Shown one piece after another: positions 10,373 to 20,049 of a stretch of 64,000 bases of DNA. The notes under the pieces are model-generated. The model searched no databases, was not told the DNA's origin, and saw only the letters and a list, made by a program, of their open reading frames with translations. Location of the stretch: assembly GCF_017487345.1 (NCBI RefSeq), contig NZ_CP062006.1, positions 3,462,501-3,526,500 of the forward strand, read 5' to 3'. Both the position numbers and the translations under genes were made by a program. How positions within the stretch are numbered: the first letter of the stretch is position 1; every line of letters begins with the position of its first letter. Source of the DNA: Brevundimonas pondensis (GTDB lineage: Bacteria; Pseudomonadota; Alphaproteobacteria; Caulobacterales; Caulobacteraceae).

Positions 10373-10415
10373 TTCGATATATCGATTTATCTGTGTGTCA
10401 GTTCGATATATCTAA
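10373..10415 (+). promoter_or_regulatory. Paired TTCGATATATC operator-like palindromes before the PadR gene
   Basis: Two nearly identical AT-rich palindromic blocks, TTCGATATATCGA (from 10373) and TTCGATATATCTAA (10402-10415), start 29 bases apart. They lie just before the His-rich PadR gene at 10436, in otherwise GC-rich DNA. The spacing of about three helical turns and the position over the likely promoter suggest a cooperative repressor site. That PadR/YqjI autoregulates through it is an inference; the symmetry is seen directly. Confidence 0.72.
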
Positions 10416-10435
10416 GTGAAAGAAGAGAGAACCAT

Positions 10436-11071
10436 ATGAGAGGATCCAAGGGGATCGAAAAATCAGGCTGCGGCTTTGGACGCGGCCGTCATGGCGGCCA
10501 CGGAACGGGTCATGGCCACGGCTTCGGCCGGGGCGGTCACGGCCGTCACATGCGACCCGAGGGACGCGACGGTGAAGGCCGGATGCGCGGCGAGCGCCAC
10601 GGGCGACGCGGCGGCGGCGGACGCATGTTCGAGCACGGCGCCCTGCGCTGGGTGCTGCTGTCAATGATCGCCGACAAGCCCAGCCACGGCTATGAGCTGA
10701 TCAAGGGCATTGAAAGCCGCATGGGCGGGACCTACGCCCCCAGCCCCGGCGTCATCTATCCCAGCCTGGCCCTGCTGGAAGACATGGGCGCGGTCAGCGT
10801 CGCCGCCGAGGGCGGCAAGAAGCGCTATGCGATCACCGACGAGGGCCGTCGCCTGCTGGACGAAAATGCCGGGGCCCTGGCCCACATCGAGATGAAGATG
10901 AAGGCCTTGCGGGGACGGCCCGACCGGCCTGCCCGCATTGCTCAGGCCATAGAGGCTCTGCGGAACGCCACCCATCTGCGCCTGACCCAGGAGCCGCCGC
11001 TGACCGAGGCTGAAGTCGAGGCCATCACCGACCTGCTGGAGGCCGCCGCCGAAAAGGTGCGTCAGGCATGA
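10436..11071 (+). CDS. PadR family regulator with His/Gly-rich N terminus (YqjI-like)
   Basis: A 211-residue transcription regulator. Residues 1-60 are very rich in Gly, His and Arg, with His at 19, 22, 26, 28, 35, 38 and 55 and one Cys at 12: a plausible metal-binding tail. From about residue 62 comes a PadR winged helix (FEHGALRWVLLSMI, PSHGYELIKGIE, YAPSPGVIYPSLALLEDMGA), followed by an alpha-helical C terminus. The arrangement matches Escherichia coli YqjI, a nickel-responsive repressor that controls yqjH. The next gene here is indeed a YqjH-type reductase, overlapped by four bases. The metal specificity in this organism is inferred. Confidence 0.87.
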   Translation: MRGSKGIEKSGCGFGRGRHGGHGTGHGHGFGRGGHGRHMRPEGRDGEGRMRGERHGRRGGGGRMFEHGALRWVLLSMIADKPSHGYELIKGIESRMGGTYAPSPGVIYPSLALLEDMGAVSVAAEGGKKRYAITDEGRRLLDENAGALAHIEMKMKALRGRPDRPARIAQAIEALRNATHLRLTQEPPLTEAEVEAITDLLEAAAEKVRQA

Positions 11072-11883
11072 CCGAGACGCATCTGCGCCAGCCGCGCCGG
11101 GTGCGGCACGAACTGAAGTTCCGCCGCGCCCGCGTCGAGACCGTCGAACAACTGACGCCGGTGCTGAAGCGCATCGTCCTGACCGGCGAGGAACTGGAGG
11201 GCTTCTTCAGCCCCGGCTTCGACGACCATGTGAAGATATTTCCGACCCCGCGCGGTCAGCCGGTGGTCCTGCCGACCGCAGGGCCGGACGGACCGGTGTT
11301 TCCAGAGCCCAAGCCCGTGGCGCGCGACTACACCCCACGCGCCTTCGACGCTGCCAACCGGCGGCTGACCATCGACTTCGCGGTCGGTCACGGGGGGCCG
11401 GCCACGGCCTGGGCCCAGGACGTCCGGGTCGGAGACGAACTGGGACTGGGCGGCCCGCGCGGCTCCTTCCTGATCCCCACCAGTTTTTCGCAGCACCTGC
11501 TGGTCGGCGACGAGGCGGCCATTCCCGCCATCGCCCGGCGACTGGAGGAACTGCCCGCCGGGGCGCGGGTGATCGCCTGCATCGAGGTCAATGACGCGGC
11601 GGGCGAACTGACCCTGTCCAGCGGCGCCGAGGTTGAGATCGTCTGGGTCCACCGCAAGGGCGGGCCGCGCGGCCGGGACGAGGCCCTGACGGCGGCGGCG
11701 GTCGCGGCGGCGAAACGGATCGATCCGGCCGACGCCTATGTCTGGGTGGCCTGCGAATCCGCGGTCGCGCGGTCGATGCGGTCGGCCCTGCTGGCGGCCC
11801 GGCCGTTCAATCCGAAATGGATGAAGGTCGCCGGTTATTGGCGCCTGGGTCGCGCCGGCTCGCACGAGGTGATCGAGGACTGA
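11068..11883 (+). CDS. Siderophore-interacting protein / ferric-chelate reductase (YqjH-like)
   Basis: A 271-residue FAD-dependent reductase of the SIP family, which uses NAD(P)H to release iron from ferric chelates in the cytosol. The N-terminal FAD-binding barrel includes ARDYTPRAFD (RxYTxR motif, about residues 91-100). The C-terminal SIP domain contains LVGDEAAIPAIARRLEELP and YVWVACESAVARSMR, and ends KVAGYWRLGRAGSHEVIED. It starts inside the PadR stop (ATGA). Pairing with a metal-binding PadR regulator suggests it helps keep iron handling working under metal stress. Confidence 0.9.
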   Translation: MTETHLRQPRRVRHELKFRRARVETVEQLTPVLKRIVLTGEELEGFFSPGFDDHVKIFPTPRGQPVVLPTAGPDGPVFPEPKPVARDYTPRAFDAANRRLTIDFAVGHGGPATAWAQDVRVGDELGLGGPRGSFLIPTSFSQHLLVGDEAAIPAIARRLEELPAGARVIACIEVNDAAGELTLSSGAEVEIVWVHRKGGPRGRDEALTAAAVAAAKRIDPADAYVWVACESAVARSMRSALLAARPFNPKWMKVAGYWRLGRAGSHEVIED

Positions 11884-11902
11884 GCCAGTCCGCGCGAAGA
11901 TC

Positions 11903-11944
11903 AAAGAAAAGGGCGCTGCCACGACCGGCAACGCCCTTTTCTTT
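11903..11944. terminator. Bidirectional intrinsic terminator between yqjH-like gene and purH
   Basis: An inverted repeat of about 17 bp with one mismatch and an 8-base loop. It begins AAAGAAAAGGGCG on the left and ends CGCCCTTTTCTTT on the right. The A-run and T-run on the two flanks make it usable from both strands, as expected between convergent genes. Confidence 0.85.
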
Positions 11945-11984
11945 GCGCTCAAGCAGCGGGCGACCGCGTCGCCCGCGATAGCGC
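11945..11984 (+). repeat. 40-bp dispersed palindrome, copy A
   Basis: A 40-bp element with outer arms GCGCT/AGCGC and an inner stem GGGCGA / TCGCCC around a CCGCG loop. It starts directly after the bidirectional terminator and ends 9 bases before the purH stop codon. It matches the copy at 37511 at 36 of 40 positions. See also the copies at 27036, 43673, 44102 and 50677. Confidence 0.8.
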
Positions 11985-11993
11985 TCTTCAGGC

Positions 11994-13598
11994 CTAGTGC
12001 CTGAAGACCCGAACACCTGTGAAGGCCATGGCGATGCCGCGTTCGTCAGCGGCGGCGATGACTTCGTCATCGCGGATCGAGCCGCCCGGCTGGATCACAG
12101 CCGTGGCCCCGGCGGCGACGGCTTCCAGCAGGCCGTCGGCGAAGGGGAAGAAGGCTTCGGACGCACAGGCCGAACCCTCGGCCAGCGAGTGGGCCAGACC
12201 CTTGGCCTCGCCGGCTTCCTTGGCGCGGATGGCGGCGATGCGGGCGCTGTCGCGACGGTTCATCTGACCGGCGCCGATGCCCGCCGTCTGGCCGTCCTTG
12301 GCGTAGACGATGGCGTTGGACTTGACGTGCTTGGCCACGGTGAAGGCGAACAGCATGTCCTGGATCTCGGTCGGCGTCGGCTGGCGACGCGTGACGATCT
12401 TCAGGTCTTCGGGCTTGATCAGGCTGCGGTCGCGCGACTGGACCAGGAAGCCGCCCGCCACCGAACGGAACACCTCGCCAGCGCCGTGCGGGTCGGGCAG
12501 GCCGTCGGTGATCAGCAGGCGCAGGTTCTTCTTGGCGGCGAAGACGGCCTTGGCCTCTTCGTTGGCGCCGGGGGCGATGACGACCTCGGTGAAGATGCCG
12601 GTGATGGCGCGCGCGTCTTCACCGTTCAGCGGGCGGTTGACGGCGATGACGCCGCCAAAGGCCGACACGGCGTCGCATTCCAGCGCGCGGGCGTAGGCTT
12701 CCGACAGATCCTTGCCGACGGCCACGCCGCAGGGGTTGGCGTGCTTGACGATGACGCAGGCCGGGGCCTCGAACTCGGCCACCAGCTCATAGGCGGCGTC
12801 GGCGTCGGCGATGTTGTTGTAGCCCAGCTCCTTGCCTTGGATCTGGGTGGCGTAGGCCACGCCCGGACGCTTCTCGCCGGTGCGATAGAAGGCGCCGGTC
12901 TGGTGCGGGTTCTCGCCATAGCGCAGCGTTTGCGCCAGCGAACCGGCGATCGACTTGCGGGCCGGTGCGGCGTCGTTCAGCTGACCGGCGAACCAGCCCG
13001 AGACGGCGGCGTCATAGGCGGCGGTGCGGGCGAAGGCGCGGGCGGCCAGTTGCTTGCGCAGGTTGAGCGAGGTCGAACCATCGGCCTTCAGGGCCGCGAC
13101 GATCAGGCCGATGCTTTCGGCGTCCACAGCGACGGCGACGTGGCCGTGGTTCTTCGAGCCCGAGCGGATCATGGCCGGGCCGCCGATGTCGATGTTCTCG
13201 ATGGCCGCTTCAAAACCGCCGCCGTCCTCGACCGTCTTCTCGAACGGATAGAGGTCGATCCAGACGATATCGATGGCGCCGATGTTGTGCTCGGTCATGG
13301 CGGCGGCATGGGCCGGGGCGTTGCGCACGCCCAGCAGGCCGCCGTGCACCACGGGGTGCAGGGTCTTGACCCGGCCGTCCATCATTTCCGGGAAGCCGGT
13401 CAGATCGGCCACGTCCTTGACCGGAAGGCCGAAGCCCGCGATCGCCGCCTTGGTGCCGCCGGTCGAGACCAGCTCGACGCCGAGACCGGCGAGCGTGCGC
13501 GCGGCGTCTTCCAGCCCCGCCTTGTCCGACAATGAAATCAGGGCGCGGACAGGTTTGATCGCGTCCGGGGCGGGCGGAAAGTCGGGAGCGGCGGGCAT
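11994..13598 (-). CDS. purH: Bifunctional AICAR transformylase / IMP cyclohydrolase PurH
   Basis: PurH carries out the last two steps of IMP synthesis. The N-terminal MGS-like cyclohydrolase domain shows [10 protein letters not shown] and [15 protein letters not shown]. The C-terminal transformylase domain shows the catalytic Lys-His in [12 protein letters not shown] and the AICAR site in [20 protein letters not shown]. Its 534 residues are the usual length. It is last in a minus-strand run after rpe and the heparinase-like gene, and ends at a shared terminator. Confidence 0.97.
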   Translation of the reverse strand: MPAAPDFPPAPDAIKPVRALISLSDKAGLEDAARTLAGLGVELVSTGGTKAAIAGFGLPVKDVADLTGFPEMMDGRVKTLHPVVHGGLLGVRNAPAHAAAMTEHNIGAIDIVWIDLYPFEKTVEDGGGFEAAIENIDIGGPAMIRSGSKNHGHVAVAVDAESIGLIVAALKADGSTSLNLRKQLAARAFARTAAYDAAVSGWFAGQLNDAAPARKSIAGSLAQTLRYGENPHQTGAFYRTGEKRPGVAYATQIQGKELGYNNIADADAAYELVAEFEAPACVIVKHANPCGVAVGKDLSEAYARALECDAVSAFGGVIAVNRPLNGEDARAITGIFTEVVIAPGANEEAKAVFAAKKNLRLLITDGLPDPHGAGEVFRSVAGGFLVQSRDRSLIKPEDLKIVTRRQPTPTEIQDMLFAFTVAKHVKSNAIVYAKDGQTAGIGAGQMNRRDSARIAAIRAKEAGEAKGLAHSLAEGSACASEAFFPFADGLLEAVAAGATAVIQPGGSIRDDEVIAAADERGIAMAFTGVRVFRH

Positions 13599-13692
13599 GG
13601 GCGGCGTCCGTTAACAGCTGGGGCGGGGAGATGGCGCGGCCTCTAGCACCATCGGGACGCGGCGTCAGCCCTACCGCCTATTTCCTGGCTGC

Positions 13693-15503
13693 CTAGTGCG
13701 GATCGCCCGCTGCGCCGGCGGGGCTCAGCTTCCAGCGGATCTTGGTGTCGGCGTCGGTGCGGGCGGAGCCGCGGACGACGATCTGCAGGGAGCGTCGGGT
13801 CAGGCCTTCATCGACGTGGACGGCGGGCTCGATGGCCACGTCGGGGCCGTCGCTGCGGAACCACCAGCCGCGCCCCGAATGGCCGCGCAGCAGGATGGAG
13901 CGGCGGTCGCGGGCCAGCGAGGCCTGGACGCCGGGTTCTAGCTGGAAGCGTAGGGCGTAGGGGGCGGCGATGGCGCGGGTCACGTCGGGGCGGCCTTCGG
14001 GCGGATGCAGGCGCTCCTCGGCGCGCAGTTCGTCGAGGCGCTGATCCAGATAGAGGCGGCGCTGATGCATCAGGCCATAGCCCGGCATCCAGCCGTCGTG
14101 CTCGACCTCGAGCCAGACGGCGCCGTCGCCTTCGCGGTGGTCGCGGCTGACATGCAGGGCCGGGCCGATCAGGCGCGGACCCAGAAGGTCGGCCTTCCAG
14201 CCGGACAGGGGCTCGCCCAGCGGCTGTTCGCCCAGCGTCAGCGTCGAGGCGCCCGGCGTCAGGCGCAGGGCCTGACGGTCCAGGGCGCGCGGGGTCCATC
14301 CGGCCGAGGTGAACAGGCGGTCGCGGCCGCAGACGACTTCCAGCGCGGCCGGTTGACCGCAGGCGGCGGCCGACCAGGCGCCGCGCGCCGGGGCCTCGAC
14401 ATCGACCATGACGGTCAGCAGGGGGCTGGAGATGCGCACCAGTCCGCCGACGGCGCCGCTGGCGGGCGGGGCGGGCGTGTCGTCATGGGCGCGAGCGGCG
14501 GCGACGCGCTCGGGCGTCGAGGGGCCGCCGCCCTGGAAGGCTGCCAGACGGCCGTCGGGCAGGGCGAGGACGCGAAGACTGGTGGTCAGGCGCGAGATGG
14601 CGGCGGCCACTGGCTCGGGCGTCGGCTCGGACAGCTGGGCCAGGGCGTCGTCCAGCGTCAGCAGATCGAGCAGCAGCTCCAGACCCATTTCCGGGGCGCG
14701 GGCGGCGTGATGGCCATCGGCGGCGACGGTGGTTTCCAGTGCAGCCATCAGGCGTTTCAGGGCCGTGCGGCGGACGCCGGCCCCGGCCTTGCCGGCCAGG
14801 GCGCAGCCGGCCACGGCGGCGGCGGTCAGACGCTCGGCCCGGCCCATCAGGCCGCCGGGCGGGCGCAGCAGTTGGCGGGCTTGCCTCGCCAGAATGTCGG
14901 TCAGGCGCAGACGCTCGAGCTCGGTCGCGACGCCCGCCAGACGCCGCCCGGCGCAGGCCAGATGATAGGTGCGGCGCGCCAGGATGTCGGGGTCCCACGA
15001 GAAGGGCGACCAGCGGTTGAAGATGTCGTCCCAGGCCAGGGTCAGGGCCAGGGCCTCACGCAGGCCGCGATCGCCATGGGCCATCATCTCGGGCATCCAG
15101 GCGAAGGCGTGCAGTTCGACGGCGAAGGCGCGGCTGGGGGTGGGGCGGTTCCACAGGTCGGCGGGACCCTCGGCGTCGAGGCTGAGCCCGGCCAGGGTGA
15201 AGCGGCCCGACAGCAGTGGACGCGGGGCCTCTTCGCGCAGGGGGCGGAAGTCGCGCGGGCTGACGGCGAAACCCTCGGCGCGGACGCCCTTCAGCGTCAC
15301 GGTATAGCCGGGCAGACCGTAGAGCTCGATCCACAGCTGGCGCGCGGCCAGCTGTCCGGCGACGGCGGCCCACAGCGCCGGGTCCGCCTTGGGCCCGCCG
15401 GCGGCGCGCACCGGGGTGCGGACCGGCGCGCCCTTGAGGCCGGGGATATGGCCCTCGGTCAGGCCGCCTTCCGTTTCGCGCGGGGCGAAGGGGCCGAGGG
15501 GGC

Positions 15504-15507
<4 letters not shown>
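13693..15507 (-). CDS. Heparinase II/III family protein
   Basis: A 604-residue protein with an alpha-helical N-terminal half and a beta-rich C-terminal heparinase II/III-like domain. Visible features include the segment FNRWSPFSWDPDILARRTYH and the tract ALHVSRDHREGDGAVWLEVEHDGWMPGYGLMHQRRLYLD. The frame is open far upstream, but that part is Arg/Pro-rich antisense of rpe. The GTG at 15507, overlapping the rpe stop as GTGA, is chosen instead. No signal peptide is seen. The gene commonly sits between rpe and purH in Caulobacteraceae. Polysaccharide lyase activity is only a family expectation. Confidence 0.85.
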
Positions 15508-16187
<680 letters not shown>

Positions 16188-16408
16188 GGTTCTGCGACTT
16201 ACGGCCATGCGGCGCGGGGGGCAAGCCGGGCTGCTGACGCAGGGGCGCGACCAGGCTCCGCGACAGGTGGTCATTGGCGCTTCGCGAACGGTCGGCGGTG
16301 GTCGTTGGCGAAGGCGTGGCGGTCACGGACGCAAGGCCGCTGGCGAGGTTCGGCGGCGCGTCGGAGGAAGGGGGCGACCTCTTCACCACACCCTCAAGGA
16401 CACCCGCC

Positions 16409-16825
16409 ATGATCCGCTCTCTCGCTCTCGTCGCCGCTCTGGCCTTCGCCGCTCCCGCCCTGGCGCAGAACGCCGACAACCGCCTGACCCTGACCTTCGA
16501 GACGGGCGCCGAGACCGGGGCGGTCCTGGTCGCTCTCTACGACAGCGAGGCCGCCTATGAAGGCGGGGCGCCGGCGCGGGTGGCCCAGGTCAATGTGGCG
16601 GCGGGCCAGCGTGAGGCGGTCTTCGACCTGCCCGCCGGGACCTATGGCATGAAGGCCGTTCACGACATCAACGGCAACGGCAAGATGGACGTCAATCCGT
16701 TCGGCATGCCGACCGAGCCCTACGCCTTCTCCAACAATGCGGTGGGCAACATGGGGCCGGCGAAGTGGGACCGCGCCCGCTTCGAGGTGTCGGCCGCGAC
16801 GGCCCAGACCATCCGCATCCGCTAA
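16409..16825 (+). CDS. Secreted DUF2141 domain protein
   Basis: A 138-residue protein with a clear Sec signal peptide (MIRSLALVAALAFAAPALAQ, cleavage after AQ). One small beta-sandwich follows, of the DUF2141 type: LTLTFETGAETGAVLVALYD, LPAGTYGMKAVHDINGNGKMD and MPTEPYAFSNNA. The DINGNGKMD stretch looks like a calcium-binding loop. An ATG inside the longer frame is taken because the signal peptide begins there. It is followed after 35 bases by an exported carotenoid oxygenase, so the two probably share a transcript. Function is unknown. Confidence 0.85.
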   Translation: MIRSLALVAALAFAAPALAQNADNRLTLTFETGAETGAVLVALYDSEAAYEGGAPARVAQVNVAAGQREAVFDLPAGTYGMKAVHDINGNGKMDVNPFGMPTEPYAFSNNAVGNMGPAKWDRARFEVSAATAQTIRIR

Positions 16826-16860
16826 GCCCAGACCCAACTTCAGAGTTCGACGAGACCACC

Positions 16861-18324
16861 ATGACCCCGACCCGCCGCACCCTGTTCATGGGCGCCGCCG
16901 CGCTCGCTGCCGCCCGCGTTCTGACCCCGGACCGCGTCTGGGCCGCGCAAGCCATGGCGGCGACCGCCGACTGGTCGCTGGCCACCGCCGACGTCGAGGG
17001 CGACGTGGCGCCGCGCGCCCTGCGCCTGGTTCATGGCCGGGCGCCCGGGGGGCTGTCGGGCAGCCTTTATCGCAACGGTCCGGCCAAGTTCCGTCGGCCC
17101 GGCGGCTCGTCCCAGCACTGGTTCGACGGCGACGGTCTGATCCGCCGCTGGCGGGTGCAGGATGGTCAGGCGACGCTGGCCGCCCGCTTCGCCGACACCC
17201 CCAAGCGGCGACAGGAGGCCGAGGTCGGCGCCATGCTGATGCCGGGCTTCGGCACGGTCGCCGACCCGCGCGCTCGCATCGGCTCGGCTGACGACGCCAG
17301 CCCGGCCAACACCTCGGTCCACAAGGTCGGCGGCAAGCTGTGGGCGCTATGGGAGGCGGGCTCGCCACTGGCCATGGACCCGGAGACGCTTGAGACCGAG
17401 GATTTCGTCGCGCTTCGCCCCGACTTGAAGAACATGCCCTTCCTGGCCCATCCGCGTATCGAGCCGGACGGCCGGATCTGGAACCTGGGTCTGAGCGGAC
17501 GTCAGGCCATGGTCTGGCGACTGGCGGCCAACGGCGCGCTTGAGGCGGCCGAGCTCATCCCCTTGCCGCGCGCCAGCTATATCCATGACTTCAGCGCCAC
17601 GGCCCGGCATCTGGTCATCGTCCTGCAGCCCTGGGTCCATGCGCGGAACGCCATGCCGGTGTCGGCGGCCTTCGAGTGGACGCCGCAAGCCGGGACCCAG
17701 GTGCTGGTGGTCGATAAGGCGGATCTGTCCCAGCGCCGCATCTACGAGCTGCCGTCCTTCGGCTTCTTCCACGTCGGCGACGCCTGGGAGGGGGCGGACG
17801 GGGTGATCCGTTTCGACCTGTGCGTCCACAAGGACATGGATTTCGCCGCGCGCGGCGCCCATGAGGTGCTGAACGGCGTGCCCCTGGGCCATGACCCGGC
17901 CGAGCTGGCCATGGTGGTGCTGGAGCCTGGCGGGCGCGGACGGCTGGAACGCACCGGGGTGGTAGGCGAATTCCCGCGCAGCGATCCGCGCCGCGCCGGC
18001 CTGGCCCGCCGCTTCAGCCTGCACACGACGGGCGAACGCGCCGACCGGCCCCTGGCCTCGGCGGTGGGGGTGACGGACTGGACGTCAGGCCGCACGCGCT
18101 CCTTCGACTTCGGCCCCGGCCATGTGACCGACGAGATGGTCTATGTGCCCAAGCCGGGCGGCACGCACGAGGCCGACGCCTGGCTGGTCGGCCCGACGAT
18201 CAACCTGAAGGCCGGGGTCAGCGAACTGCATGTCCTGGACCTGCTGCACGTCGAGGACGGCCCTATCGCCACCTGGCGCGCCGACGTAGCCCTGCCGGCG
18301 GCGTTTCACGGGAACTGGGTGTGA
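16861..18324 (+). CDS. Carotenoid oxygenase (RPE65 family) with Tat-like leader
   Basis: A 487-residue non-haem iron dioxygenase of the carotenoid / lignostilbene cleavage family. The four iron-ligand histidines can be placed at residues 197 (LAHPRI), 242 (YIHDFSAT), 304 (FFHVGDAWE) and 483 (FHGNWV), with spacing close to that of characterised members. The N terminus TRRTLFMGAAALAAARVL has the twin Arg and hydrophobic stretch of a Tat leader, so export of the folded enzyme is likely. That is unusual, since most members are cytosolic. The substrate (carotenoid, apocarotenal or stilbenoid) is open. Confidence 0.9.
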   Translation: MTPTRRTLFMGAAALAAARVLTPDRVWAAQAMAATADWSLATADVEGDVAPRALRLVHGRAPGGLSGSLYRNGPAKFRRPGGSSQHWFDGDGLIRRWRVQDGQATLAARFADTPKRRQEAEVGAMLMPGFGTVADPRARIGSADDASPANTSVHKVGGKLWALWEAGSPLAMDPETLETEDFVALRPDLKNMPFLAHPRIEPDGRIWNLGLSGRQAMVWRLAANGALEAAELIPLPRASYIHDFSATARHLVIVLQPWVHARNAMPVSAAFEWTPQAGTQVLVVDKADLSQRRIYELPSFGFFHVGDAWEGADGVIRFDLCVHKDMDFAARGAHEVLNGVPLGHDPAELAMVVLEPGGRGRLERTGVVGEFPRSDPRRAGLARRFSLHTTGERADRPLASAVGVTDWTSGRTRSFDFGPGHVTDEMVYVPKPGGTHEADAWLVGPTINLKAGVSELHVLDLLHVEDGPIATWRADVALPAAFHGNWV

Positions 18325-18333
18325 GGGACGAGG

Positions 18334-19215
18334 TTAGTGAGTGGAGGTAGGGATCAATCGGATACCTGAGCCCTCTGCTTCATTCTCGTCCGTGACCCTC
18401 ATATCGAGCGTCAGTCCCGTTTGGCTCGAGAGCTTGAACGCCTGAGCGAGCAAGGCGCTGACGTCGTCACCTGGCATTGCGGTTCTCACGTCCAGATACC
18501 AAGACCACCTGTCCTCTTCTGGCCAGTGCGCGAGCGCAAGCCAGGCCTCACGAATGCGGTTCTCGGCGGAAAGGGAGCGGGTCAGAGCGTCCAGAAGCTC
18601 TTCAGGCCGCTCCTTGGGCGCCCCGAGCATGACTTGCGTGTCCTTCTGGATGGTGATCCTGGCAGGCTTGCCTAGGACGGCGCTGAGCTGGTCAGCGGTC
18701 CAGTGGACGCCATAGGCGGAGCCAGGGTTCAGGAAGGCGCCGCGTTCGGCGACCAGTTCGAGAAGGGTGGCGCCGTTCATCTGGATGAAGCCCGTCCCGG
18801 CGCCAAAGGCGTCGACAATCCTCTGTTCGGAGGTGAAGACGGCAGCCACTGGCGCGCCGTCAGGAGCGGGGACGTTCAGCAGAGATACGAGCTCTGACGC
18901 TTGCAGAGTTCGCCATCCGCTGTCGTCATGTGCTTCGGGTGTCGCCGCCAGAAGGTCCGACGCCAGCATGGCGTCCTGGAATTGGCGGCGTTTCGCGGGG
19001 TTCGTGCTGGCGGCGATCAAGAGAGCTTCAAGCTCGTTCAGGGCGACGAAGGGCGGCGTGCTGGCGACGGGCGTTTTGTGGATTTCCGCGTCCAGCGTCC
19101 GATCCGGCGCCACGACAGGGCTCTTGGCACTATCAATCGTGGTCTTGCCGAACAGCTTTCTGAGCCACTTGTTCACAGTCCTGGTCGCCCTGCACAGTTT
19201 TGACGGAACAAGCAT
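18334..19215 (-). CDS. SseB family protein
   Basis: A protein of about 293 residues with the SseB N-terminal domain (VPAPDGAPVAAVFTSEQRI, FLNPGSAYGVHWTADQLS) and the C-terminal SseB domain (APKERPEELLDALTRSL, REAWLALAHWPEEDRWSWYLDV). The family name comes from serine sensitivity in E. coli; the biochemical role is unknown. The frame opens with a TTG at 19239, but the ATG at 19215 is preferred. A GTG at 19176 with AGGG upstream is a good alternative. Base composition is visibly less GC-rich than its neighbours, hinting at a different history. Confidence 0.78.
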   Translation of the reverse strand: MLVPSKLCRATRTVNKWLRKLFGKTTIDSAKSPVVAPDRTLDAEIHKTPVASTPPFVALNELEALLIAASTNPAKRRQFQDAMLASDLLAATPEAHDDSGWRTLQASELVSLLNVPAPDGAPVAAVFTSEQRIVDAFGAGTGFIQMNGATLLELVAERGAFLNPGSAYGVHWTADQLSAVLGKPARITIQKDTQVMLGAPKERPEELLDALTRSLSAENRIREAWLALAHWPEEDRWSWYLDVRTAMPGDDVSALLAQAFKLSSQTGLTLDMRVTDENEAEGSGIRLIPTSTH

Positions 19216-19272
19216 CGGCGAAGCTTGGCGGGAGGGCAATGTCTGAAGCGCGAGGCAGGGGCTCGCTGCCGT

Positions 19273-20049
19273 TCACCACCACCCCGCCTCGCGCAGCGCC
19301 CGGGCGTAGCGGCGGCTGACGGGGGCGGTCAGGGGGCTGTCCGAGCCGCTGTCCAGCGTCAGGGCGGCGCGGCCGTCGCCGCGGGCGACGGAGGCGACGG
19401 CGTCACGGGCCACCCACCAGCTGCGATGGGTCTGGGCGCCTTCCAGACCTTCCAGTTCGGCCAAGGCATCGGACAGGCGCATCAGGATCAGGTCCGAGCC
19501 CCGGTCGGTGTGCAGACGCAGATAGTGGTCTTCGGCCTCGACGGCGATCAGTCGGGCGCCGCGCAGTTTGGGCGGCAGGCGCTCCAGGAAACGGGCCGGC
19601 GCCGCGCCGGGGGCGCTTGCGTGGGTCTCGACCGGGCGTTCGCGGCCGAGAAAGATGTTGAGCACGCTGAGGACGGCGGTGATCAGCAGCACCGCGGGGA
19701 GGAAGTTGACCAGCACGCCGATCGACAGCAGGCGCTGATAGAAGAACAGACCGGTCGCGGCCCAGACGCCGAGGGTCAAGGGGCCGGTGATGATCATCGT
19801 CAGGATCGCTGCTGTCGTCCACGGGCGGGCGTCAGCGTCGATGAAGCGGGTGACCAGGGCGCCGCAGACATGACCCCAGAGACCGCCCAGCACCAGCATG
19901 GCGATCCAGTAGACCAGGCGCTGCCCCAGCGGCGTTCCGCCCGAGCCGAAGGCCCCGCTGAAAGCCAGAAACGCCCCAGCGACCAGGGCGACGATCAGGC
20001 CGCGCGCGATGTCGCGCGCCTTGCCTTGAAGCAAGCGTGCAAAAGGCAT
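19273..20049 (-). CDS. Membrane-anchored LytTR DNA-binding protein
   Basis: A 258-residue protein with about four transmembrane segments in residues 13-145 (for example GLIVALVAGAFLAFSGAFG, LVYWIAMLVLGGLWGHVCGA, LPAVLLITAVLSVLNIFL). A cytosolic LytTR domain follows (LIAVEAEDHYLRLHT, LMRLSDALAELEG, THRSWWVARDAV, SRRYARALREAGW). There is no receiver domain, so signal input must come through the membrane part or a partner. The ATG at 20049 shares one base with the tetR stop (TGATG), so translation is coupled. Targets are unknown. Confidence 0.85.
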   Translation of the reverse strand: MPFARLLQGKARDIARGLIVALVAGAFLAFSGAFGSGGTPLGQRLVYWIAMLVLGGLWGHVCGALVTRFIDADARPWTTAAILTMIITGPLTLGVWAATGLFFYQRLLSIGVLVNFLPAVLLITAVLSVLNIFLGRERPVETHASAPGAAPARFLERLPPKLRGARLIAVEAEDHYLRLHTDRGSDLILMRLSDALAELEGLEGAQTHRSWWVARDAVASVARGDGRAALTLDSGSDSPLTAPVSRRYARALREAGWW

